This document shows positions 48,964 to 59,900 of a stretch of DNA of 64,000 nt, piece after piece; the stretch's first letter is position 1; every line of letters starts with the position of its first letter. The DNA is from Paramecium sonneborni (lineage: Eukaryota; Ciliophora; Oligohymenophorea; Peniculida; Parameciidae): assembly GCA_905182985.1 (NCBI GenBank), contig CAJJDN010000074.1, forward strand, positions 422,194 through 486,193, in the 5' to 3' direction. Below the pieces are notes generated by a model that made no database searches, was not told the DNA's origin, and saw nothing but the letters and a program-made list of their open reading frames with translations. Made by a program: the position numbers and the translations under genes.

Positions 48964-50529
48964 ATGTCAGATATAAACATCTAGTGCAAAAATCATAATA
49001 AACCGATTCGCAAAGTGATTATGGAAAAATCAGCTGAGAAAAATCAAAGACTATTGTGTGACCTATGCCTTAAATAAAATAGATTTGATAAATTAGAAGA
49101 TTTTTAAACTATCTAATAGAGCATAAATTTTTAGAAAATAAAAAAATTTGAATCTTTCAAAGACTTTTCATAATCTTATTCATTGAAACTTCTATAAATT
49201 GAGGACAGTTTTTCTAATATGAAAACTAAAATTTTAAAGAATCTTAGTTAAATAAGTTCACAAATTGAAGATTTGAAAAAAAAAGCAGATCTTCTTTTAT
49301 AAGAAGATTTATCCATAAATATCGAAGAAGATATTTAAGATTTACTTTTTAATAAATGGGATGATATAATAAATGACACCTATAAAAATATATAGAAAGA
49401 AAAAGAAGAAATTATCCAAAAAATTCAAAGAGAATTGGATGACTTTAAAGACTTTCAAGAATCTGGAATAATTAAAAGATAACTTGAACAATTTGCTCAA
49501 CTAAACTAAAACTCTCAAGTTACAATTATAGATGATTCTTTATATCTCTAATTAATTGATAACACAAATTTATAAGTTGAGCCTTGTAATGCTATTTCTA
49601 TAAATTAATCGGGCTCTTTACTTGCAACAAGTAAAGATACAAAAATTATAATATGGCGATTGGAAAATAGAATTATGAATAAATATTCCAGATTGGAGCA
49701 AATCCATGAAAAGAGTATTTACTGTTTGATATTCAGTTAAAAATAGGATTCCTTAATTTCGGCATCTGAGGATAAATCTATTTGTTGTTGGAAAAGAATT
49801 GATGAAAATAAATGGCATCCTTCTTAATTATATTAAAAACATACTGGAGCTGTTACATGTATGATATTAACTGAAAATGAAAAATAATTAATCTCTGGTA
49901 GTACTGATTAATCACTTATTATCTGGGATATAGATTTTAATAAAAATATAATTTAATTTAAAAGCCAGTTAAAGTCAACTTCAGGTGATGTTGAAGGATT
50001 GACTATTAACTCATAATAAAATATTTTAGCATCTTCGCATAAAAATAAATCTATCAATATTTGGAGAAAAATGAAAAATGATTAATGGGTTTCTGAAAAA
50101 GCTACATTGGTATCGTAAATATCATCGGTTTTATATGGATCAAGAATTTGTTTTTTAAAGAACTCACATCTCATTTGGGTAATTAGCGAAAGTTCAGGCT
50201 CTGATTATATTTGTGTCTTTCAAGAAATTAATGGAAAATTTGTTGAAAATCTAAAATTACAGATTTCATTGGCATAAAATAGCTAAGAGATTGATTTTTA
50301 CTTGTTCCCAATTATTTAAAATTTATAAAAAAATATCCTAATTATAAAGTAAAAAGAAAAGATATATATAATTAAATAATCTACAGATAATACTTTAAAA
50401 ATAGCAGGAATTATAAAATGTAAATCTACTCGAACATCTGGATGTTTATCAAATGATGGATCCCGCTTGTTTTTTTGGGATCCAAATGCAAAAGAAACTG
50501 GAGGACAATATTTTATTTATAAAATTTGA
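48964..50529 (+). CDS. WD40-repeat protein with N-terminal Cys/His motif, 521 aa
   Basis: An intronless 522-codon frame. It opens with a zinc-type cluster (MSDINIQCKNHNKPI, then LLCDLC). Residues ~60-190 are a coiled coil (ISSQIEDLKKKADLLLQEDL). WD40 blades then run to the C-terminus: SKDTKIIIWRLENR, ISASEDKSICCWKRID, ISGSTDQSLIIWDID, HKNKSINIWRKM, and a final FFWDPN. The architecture equals that of the gene at 17,240-18,733. Both lack introns although most neighbours have several. Likely a scaffold; function unknown. Confidence 0.87.
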
Positions 50530-51947
50530 TTACTATTATAAATTATACCTATTATAAATTTTATTTATTTCTAAATATACTCTGGCGTGTTTTATTGAAT
50601 AGATAGTATATAAGACCAAAACAAAACTAGTTTTATATTTGGCAAATATTTGAATGTTTAGAAAGTTGAAATAAAATAATTATTTTATGAACTGAATTCT
50701 TGTTTTCTGAATAAAATTATGACTAATTTCTTATATATTAATTTTAAATACCTAATGTTTGTCAATCGATGATAATAATTTTTTAGGTTCAAAATTATAT
50801 ATATATCTAATAGTGTAATTAAATCATATTTGGAAAATAAAATACTTATTTTTCAAAATACATTGATTTAAAGATGATATCTTTACTATATATTCATTTT
50901 TTATTGAATAAATGATAAGGTTTTGATTGAGCGTAATTTATCAATTAAAAATTTTTATTATATACAACCAACTAAAAAAAGGCTTAGTTCTAATTTTGAC
51001 TATTAAAATGATTGGATATTTTTAAAGCAAGTTAAAGATTGAAGAAATCCAGAATAAGAAAGAAGAAAAGATTTAAAATTTCATAATCAATTTGAAGGTT
51101 TATATAATTAAAATATAGCTAGATTTATATTCTATTTCAGAAGGCACTTCTTTAAAAAGAAAACACTTATCCACAAATTGATATTTTATTAAATCAATCC
51201 AAAATTTGATATAATGTTAAAAATATATCACCCCGTTTAAACTCAATTTATTCTCATTATTTAATTAAAAAATGCTTAATTTATTGTTTCTGCATCAAAG
51301 CAAAGTTTCTTGGCCTTTATTATTTTCTTAACATCAGTTCATCTTGTATATTGCCTTGATAAAAATCAATATTACATGCAATTCGTTAACCTGATCATTT
51401 TTTTCTAATTATTCACAATTACAACAGTTATATATATTTGAATATTTAATGATTCTTTTTCATTCATAAATTAATTTAAAAAATTGACTATGTAATTAAT
51501 TGCTTTTATAATTATAATTATATATTAATTTTATTTTTAATTTATGTCTAATTAATTTAACTACAAGACTAACTTTTTTTTATTCAATTTTTATAGATAC
51601 TCTATGAGCAAAATTATCAGAATTTAAGAGCATTTTTCTAGAAAAATAAATAATTTAAATGCAAAAATATCAAAATGATTGAAAAACTTAATTCTTTTTT
51701 TTAAAAACACTTCCATCTGATTTTAATCTAAACCCTAGATTGGTCTGACTTTAATTATTACTTAATATAATGATTAATGATACCGTATGTTTATAGATAA
51801 ATTTTATATAGATAAACTATTGCTGATATAAATTTATATTTTTGTAAATAATTGCGAATAATTATTATCCTTTGATTAGATACTTCATTTGTTTTACAAA
51901 CATGGTTTAATTATTGATTAACTTGATTATTTATTCTAAAAAAACAA
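50530..51947. other. Long gene-poor stretch with a decayed fragment
   Basis: About 1.4 kb without an intact gene. A plus-strand frame of ~57 codons starting MIGYFQSKLKIEEIQ lies at about 51,008-51,178 but looks like chance. The only protein-like sequence is the minus-strand relic described separately at 51,137-51,367. The rest is AT-rich filler. Confidence 0.5.
51137..51367 (-). pseudogene. Decayed coding fragment
   Basis: A minus-strand frame reads like protein over 77 codons (DFYQGNIQDELMLRKQQRP, then HFLIKQ, IEFKRGDIFLTLYQILD, FNKISICGQVFSFQ) but is broken by two internal in-frame TGA codons before a third ends it. The FKRGDIF core resembles the start of a cyclic-nucleotide-binding fold, but that is a weak resemblance. 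No introns remove the stops. Best read as a relic of a gene lost from this spot. Confidence 0.35.
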
Positions 51948-54900
51948 ATGAGATCATAAATTCTTGAAAGAGAGTTCTTGAAGAGATGCATCAAATTTAT
52001 CTTAATTGAGATAGCTCTTATAAATTAATTCTGTGTTAAAGTATATGCACAAACTGAAATCAGCAGATCATTTTTTAGTCCAATAAGCACAGATGATAGT
52101 AATTATAATTTATCTAAATAGATTGGATTGCATATTAAGCTTAAAATTCAAACCATATTACAAATTGTGTTACTTCTGATATATATGGAGGAAGATCGGT
52201 TTTTAGTGCTTAAACATTCATAATGAAGATGTTTATTATGCCCCCTCATTATAAGATCTAATTCGAGTTATAATTTTGGAGGTTTCGTATTTTAAAAATA
52301 ATATTTCATAGATTAGATCCTTGGTATTCTTAATCTTACATAATTTATGTAGATGGAGAAAATGCTCATTCTTATAATCCATAGAGTCCTGTAGGGACAG
52401 AGATTTGTGGATCAGGTTCTTCAGGTGAGATTGATTAAATCAGCAAATCAATTGATCATTTTGGTAACTCAGCCATAATAATAATAGTTTCTAAGTAATC
52501 ATCAGCATCATGGGGAATTTCTAATTTCAAATTATTTGTGTTAAAATGTCCAAAGAATTGTCATTTTTGTGATTATGCCGGAGTTTGTTAAAGTTGGTAT
52601 AGATTATTAACATATTTTACAACTCTTACTTTTACAGATGGATAAGGATGGGAAAAGAATAATTCACCATATTATAATTCATAATATTGTGGTAATATAT
52701 AATTAGAATTTAATTTAGGTTTTCAATACTATGGTAATTTTTTATAAAATCAAGTTGCTTCAATAAATTTAAACTTAAATACTCCTCATTCCATGGTTAA
52801 GATCTTATTTACTTTTTTATGTTCTGGGATTAATAATTCTGTCACTTTAGAAGTGATAGGAGATGCTTAATTATATTATTATGCTCCTATTCTACCTTTT
52901 ATAACTACTTCAAATACTATTTGTGGTACATATTTCTAAATGGGAAAGATTTATATAATTGGATCTTCACACAGTTCTCCAACATTAACAATATCTATTG
53001 TCATTCATCCATCAGTGAATACTGCTTAATTTGGTATTCGAGATTTTGAAGTTTTTACTTATACAGAGGGATTAGTAATAAAGGAGGATGATATTGTCAT
53101 CAATGATAATTTAATCCTTCCAATTGAAGGATATTTTTCTTAATAATTTAATTGTGTAGAAGGATGTAGTAACTGTATTAGAGAGCTTTGTTTTGAATGC
53201 TTCTCTGGTTGGTCATTTGATGAAAATTTTTAAATGTGTTTACCTTATTGTGGTGATAAAATTATTGTACTATTAGAGGAATGCGATGACGGAAATTTAT
53301 AGCCTAATGATGGATGCTATTAGTGTAAATTCTCATGTCCCTTAAATTGTATTTAATGTGAATATGGTTAATGTTTATTCTGCTCTTCTTAATATCAATT
53401 GTTTAATAACTAATGCGTTTTCTCTTGCTATGAAAAAGAGGAACATAATCTTATTTAATATCATCTCTAAATCACAGAAGGACATTTTTGTCCTATTTCT
53501 AATTTCTTGATTAACAATTATGAACAACATATCATTATCAATAAAAACCTTGATTTATTGTATTAAGGTATGTAATGTTAACTCCAAAATTATGGCATTT
53601 TTGCTTATTAATATAATTAATGTTTTTATCTGAAACCATAAAATTGTTAGAGTTATTTTTTAAATGAATGCCATACTTGTATCAATGAATTTGAAAATAA
53701 ATTCGATAATTAATGTTTTCCAATATGCAATAATGGAATCATTTAAGAAGAGGAATAATGTGATGATTAAAACCTTATTTAGTTTGATGGATGCTTTTAA
53801 TGTTCTAGTAGTTGTCAATTAGAATGTTTAGATTGTTAAAATTCTTTTTGTTTTTAATGTTTATAAGGATGGAATCTTATAGACTTTTTATGTGTATAAG
53901 AATGTGGAGATGGAATAATTGCTTTGAGTTCATAAGAATAATGTGATGATTAAAATTAAGAACAAGGAGACGGATGTTATGAATGTAAATTTGAATGCTA
54001 ATATAATTGCATTTTTTGTAATGGTAATCTTGAATGTGCAATATGCAAAGAATATTTTGAAATTAAAGATAATTTATGTATTCCAATTTGTGGAGATGGA
54101 TACATTATTGAAGGATTAGAAATATGTGATGATGGAAATGATATTAAATATGATGGATGTTATGATTGCGAATATTCTTGTTAAGAAAATTGTCAAATAT
54201 GTGATCATTAAAATTGTCTTGACAATTGCGATTATGGATATTATTAAGTAGATTTTGAATGCAATTCTATATGTGGTGATTCTATTGTTGCTTTAAATGA
54301 ATAATGTGATGATGCTAATGATGATGCTTATGATGGTTGCTATTTATGTGTCTTTTCATGTCCTTAAAATTGTCTTCATTGTCATGATTAATAATGTTTT
54401 CAATGTGATCATGGTTTTAAATTGATTAATAATAATTGTTAAGATATTTGTGGAAATGGCTTCAAATCTGATTAAGTATAATGTGATGATGGTAATCTCT
54501 TATCACAAGATGGGTGTTCTGAAACTTGTGAAATTGAATTAAATTGGACATGCATTTAAGTTAAATCCAAAAATACTTCTTGTTTTTTAATTACACCTCC
54601 TCATTTTAATCTAATATTATTAAATTAAACATTTGATGTCCAATTTGTTCAAATATAATTTACAGATTAAATTAAATTGCTTGATTCATCTTAAAATTTG
54701 ACATAAAATTTAAAAGCATCCCTAATCGATATCAACCCTTTGCATTATACTATTGCTAATACATTCATTATTGAGCCTAATAATTAAAGTGTTCATAATA
54801 TTATATATTTCTTAAGAATTTAAATATTAGAATAACAAACAAGTGAAATTTTTCTATAAGTTCAATTAAACACTTTATTAGTTGACCGCAATGGTTTTTA

Positions 54901-56131
54901 AGTTGATAATGATATTTGCAAAATTCACATTAACAATCCTCTTGTATTAACAGAAACTTAAAGAATGATATCCCATAAAATTAGCTCTTATAATATGTTA
55001 ATACTAATAGCTCTAGGTGTATCTAGTATGATTATCTTAATTTCTGGAAACCCTGCTGAATGTTTTGAGGTTTTAGACACAATTTAATATTAATCAAATC
55101 TAAAGTTTATTAATATCAATTTTCCAGAAAACCTTATAATTTATTTTTAATCCTCTGAAGTTGTTAGTATTTTTCCAATTCTTGAAAAATTTTTAATTGT
55201 AGATTTATATTAAGATATAATTGGGTAATAATAATCAGCTTATGGTTAATTTTTAAAATATAATATAAATTCTGATCTAATAACTAATTTAATTGGTTTA
55301 ATTACTCAATTAGGACTAATAACATTATTGCTCATACTTTCATTCTGTTATTTAAACTTTATTTTCTATTCATTTTTTACTTAAATTTGTCTCTTTATAA
55401 ATCGCAATCATTAAATACTTTTGTTAAGCTAATTTGGATATCTAATAAATAAACTAAATGAAGTAAGCTTAGGATTGCTTTCCATGTTATCACGATAAGG
55501 AGCCATTTATATTTTGCAAGCTAATTCTTGGGATTTAATTTTTAAGTCCTTGCTATTTCTTTTCTCTAAAAAAGAAATTAGTTATAGAAATACAGCTTAA
55601 AGTATATTAGCTGTAAGTATTTTAATTTCCATAGCAATCTTGATGTCTTCCTTTTTTTCATAATCATTATCTAGATTGAAATAAAAAAAAATTAGTTTTG
55701 GTCATGAAAGTTTAATAATTGCTAAAAAATTTTTAATATTGATTATTCTAATTAGTTCTTAAAACAACTCTATTATATAATGTGTGATGATTGCATGCGT
55801 TAATACTATGTATATTACTACAATCATCCTTAGTAAAATGACAAAAAATAAAATAGATCTAATAACAATCCTTGTGTTTGAAATACCTATCGTCATTTTT
55901 ACTTTGCTTAGTCTATCCTTTGATCCAATTATTGCCACACATTTGAACAATGAAACTCAAATTATTATTGGTTTTCTACTAATTGGCCTTTTGTCTTTAG
56001 GTTTAGCAGCTCCATTAGTAAAATATGCTTTCCAAATCAAAATCAAATTAGCAAAATTTATTTTAAAATTTAAGCAAAAAAGACTTAAAGAAAAATTAAA
56101 ATAAAAAAGATCTACACAAATATTTTATTGA
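51948..56131 (+). CDS. Giant cysteine-rich surface protein with DUF4215-type repeats and C-terminal membrane helices, 1,376 aa
   Basis: Introns of 23 nt (near 52,098-52,120) and 30 nt (near 52,282-52,311) leave 1,377 codons. The first ~35 residues form a signal sequence (CIKFILIEIALINQFCVKVYAQ). Residues ~50-360 are a beta-rich ectodomain. Residues ~370-830 contain many cysteines in repeats of the CGDGxI...EECDDGN...DGCYxC type (EECDDGNLQPNDGCYQC, EQCDDQNQEQGDGCYECK, EICDDGNDIKYDGCYDC), as in the DUF4215 / Myxococcus cysteine-rich repeat, mixed with furin-like CxxC units. The C-terminal third has about six membrane helices (LGLITLLLILSFCYLNFIFY, SILAVSILISIAILMSSFF, IIIGFLLIGLLSLGLAAPLV), ending in a basic tail. 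A plasma-membrane surface receptor or adhesin is inferred. It is the last intact gene before the telomere. Confidence 0.85.
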
Positions 56132-56474
56132 ATCATAAAAAAAATATTTTCATATTATAATCAATTATTTTTTTATTTAAAAAAGATTAAAGTTCAGTTA
56201 ATATTTAAAAATTGGGTTTTTAAATCCTTTACTGCTTATTCTTTCTTCAAAACTATTAGTCACAGTAAAGAATAAGTTTAACTAAAAGGTTTCTCTACAG
56301 ATAGGTCTAAAATGCTCTACCTTTAGTCAACTTATTTTTGAGTACTGCACTTTTTCTTCAACTTCATTATCATTTCATATATAAATTAATCAAATTAATC
56401 AAATTATAAATATTACTTTTTAACAAACAGATTAAGATGTTTTTTCTAAATAATGATACTTTGTTTTTTTTAAA

Positions 56475-56950
56475 GATTGGTCAATAAAACCATTTCATAA
56501 ATTTCTTATGGAAATTAATAATATTAATATTTAAGATCTTTTTAAAATTTCAGATACCAAATGATTGCTTCAATATAAGAATGATTAACCCATACTTTGA
56601 GAATAGAAAGAAGAATATTTAGATAATTTAATGAATTATTTTAAACAAAAAAATTTATTCTTCGAACTTCTTTGCATTATCTATTAAATGTACTTGAGCA
56701 TTTCTTTTCTATTGACATTCAGACTAAAATAATTAAGATCTTATAAATTATTGATGTAATTAATTCGAATTATCAAGAATTTAATAATATATATAATGAT
56801 CAATTTTTATAAAGTTGTTAAGTAATTTAACCAGAAAATTCCTTTAGGGTTTTAAATTAATTTAAAAAGTTTAAGTAATAAGAAATTATTTAAAATAAAA
56901 AAACTTTGAATATACTTAAATAATAAATTTATTAGCTATTGACTATTTTT
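56475..56950 (+). pseudogene. Decayed coding fragment next to the subtelomeric gene
   Basis: A plus-strand frame from 56475 reads DWSIKPFHKFLMEINNINIQ and DLFKISDTK, is stopped by TGA at 56562-56564 and again at 56598-56600, and goes on as KEEYLDNLMNYFKQKNLFFE. It then must shift by one base near 56,675 to continue as LNVLEHFFSIDIQTKIIKIL and VINSNYQEFNNIYNDQFLQ. Two stops and a frameshift in otherwise protein-like, helical sequence indicate a pseudogene. Family unknown. The rest of 56,132-56,962 shows nothing else. Confidence 0.45.
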
Positions 56951-56962
56951 ATAATATTTTTT

Positions 56963-59900
56963 TCATAATTCCAATTATTTTGCTCCTTTTTAGCAAAAAA
57001 GTTCAATCAACGATTCTTATTCTGATTATATCTTTGATTTTGATAAAATACATTCTTAAGTAGATATTAAAGATTGTTTTGCAAATGATTAAAAACAAAA
57101 GATTTTGTATTATTACTAGCCTTTGCTTTGTCTTAGCTAATTCATATTTGTTGAATATAAATTTATAGATTCATCGGATAGACCTGCTGCAAATGTCATT
57201 CCATCTGGACAAAATCTAACTACTTTAACTTCATCATTTATTAATTATTTATGTATACTTTTTCGCCTTTTTCGACAATCCATAGGGATATTGAATTTGT
57301 AAAGTCCTGAGGCGATTATTCACCTATTAGAAGAAGATCTCCCTTTGGAGATAAAGAAATGCATTTGAAAATAGATTTGATTATATTTTCATTTTCATTA
57401 ATTGACTAAATTGTCTTAATAAACTTTATCTAGTTTTCTAATTAATAAATCTTAACTTAGTCTTAGCCCATTAAAGCAATATATTTTTAATTTAAAGAAT
57501 TTTAAATCTCTTTTACTTCAAAATCTAATATCTCTTTTTATATAGTATTCAAAGTCTATAACTCTAAAATTTAAATACTATTATGTGTAAATAAGTATAT
57601 TAATTCTCCATTAAAAGAAAAAAATATCTAACCAAATTTGATTTCTCTATCTAAAAATAATTACTATTCTAAATTAAATATTTAACAGTCTTAAAAATTT
57701 ATTATTTCATAATTTTGTTAGGATATTAATGCAAAATATTTTCCACTCATACTAAATATAGGCTATTGAAAAGAATAAAAAACAGCCAACAAAGAGTTAT
57801 CATTTGAATATAGTTTAGCTAATTTATTAATAGCTTTCTTTTATTTTAAATAATTTTAATTATCTGGTTTATTTTCAATTTCATTTTAAAAATAAAGAAA
57901 ATAATAATCTGAACATGAAACAGTTTGAAACAATTAATTTTGGTGTTCAAACTTTTAAATCTTTTCTATTTTATCAATTTTAGAAATGTTTATAAGCTGT
58001 AATTCTTGATCATTATTACTAATAATTACAATTTCATTTGATTAAGCGTAAATTTATTACCCTTAAAAGTCTTTGTGTTCAACTAACATTTAAAAACTTT
58101 CTACATCATAAATCTTTAAGTATGGAGTCAAATTTATAAAATATTTACTATCACTTGAAAAGCAGACTCTTTTTTAATCTGTAATATGATCGAAATTATC
58201 AAAATTAATTTTATAAATTGTTGGAATTATTTTGATAACCTTAATAATGTGATCCATGCCAAAATATGTAAATTCTTATGTTATTGAATTATATTTAAAT
58301 TCATATGTGTCATATATTTTCCAACACCCTATTAGGTTATGTTGTAACGATTCATCTATTTACCATAAATATATGATATCATAATTTAGGCATATCAATT
58401 TCTTGTCATTATCTGTAAAAGAAATTTTTGAACGATCTTTTTTACAATTAATAAGATTTATTAAGCATTATGTGTTAGCATTTTTTAAAATTATTTTTTT
58501 GTTATCTTCATAAGCAACTTTGAACATATCGTCATTTTTGGAAAAAGCTAAGGCATAAATAGGAGCTTATGTTAAATCAAAATATTTTTTGGAATTTTTG
58601 ATATCCCATACTATTATTTTCTTGTCCATCTATTCTTGTTCTTAACAGATGAGAAATTTACCATTTCTGGAAATATATGATTAAGAAGCAGTTAAATCAA
58701 AAGAAATATTTGTTATTTCAAATGTTTGATTCATGACATTCCAATTTCTTAGAATACCTTTGTATAGTGCATAAATTTTGTTTGAATCGTTGCTGGAAAA
58801 TTAAAAAATAATGGCTTATTCACCTGAAACCTTTAATTCAATTATTATATTTGGATTTTCAATCTCCCATAAGATAATATCGCTTTACTTTTCCGAATAT
58901 AATTAAATACAACCCAAATATTTTTGATCATTAGATATTTAAGGAACTTCTAATTTTTAGGTTCCTTTAAATATCTTGATATAGTCCTCATTATTTAAAT
59001 CCCAAATTTATATTTATTAATCAATAATTATAGTTATTTTTGAGTCTTCTTAAAAAGAAACTTAACCATTAAATTGTTTCAAACTTCTAATTTTCCATGT
59101 TGAAGGCTCCAATTTAGAAAAATCATGGATAGTTATTCTTTGAAACTTCGATGATTCATTGGATTTTTCAAAATTAAAATCATCTTTTTCTACTAATCGT
59201 AATTAGAATAATAATTTTTTATTTGGAGTGAGAAAAAGAAACTTTGTCTATTCAAAATATGATTTAAATTCGATCCATTTGTTCTCAGTATTTTTTTGGA
59301 GAGAGTTTAATTATCCCCTTTCATTCAAATATAAAAAGTTGGTGCTATCTTTTAAAGGAATAAACTAGATTGCGATTGGAACTTCATATGAAAACTTTGT
59401 TATAATCTCTTATTTTTTCGTTTCTACATTTAACGTTATCATTTAATTTCCATTATTATAAACAAATTAATCATCTGAAATAAAGTTGCATGGTTAATTA
59501 AAACCTTTTCCATTAAGTTAAGAATTGAATAAAGAATGGTTAATTTTAAGGATTCTTCTTTTTTTAATTTCTTATTCTTTGATTTTCCCAATATCCCATT
59601 TTTAAATATCATTCAAATTTAAAAGTCCTACTAACACTTATTCTTTAGGAGAAAAGCAAAGAGAATTTAAAGTTAAATTTAATTCAACCATTACAAACTT
59701 AATTTCAGTTTAATGCGGATAGTGCATGTTCCAAATAATAATGGTACCATCAATACTTCCAGAATATAATTATTTATGGCAATAAGAGAATGACAAAAAA
59801 CATATTGAATCCTAATGTCCTATCAATTAAGTAATTAATTTTCTATTTGCAATATCCCATATAAAAATTGGTACTTGATTTTCTAAACCTTTAATACTTC

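Noticed and set aside
55759..55950. Minus-strand frame of 63 residues
   Set aside because: It is antisense to the membrane helices of the cysteine-rich surface protein.
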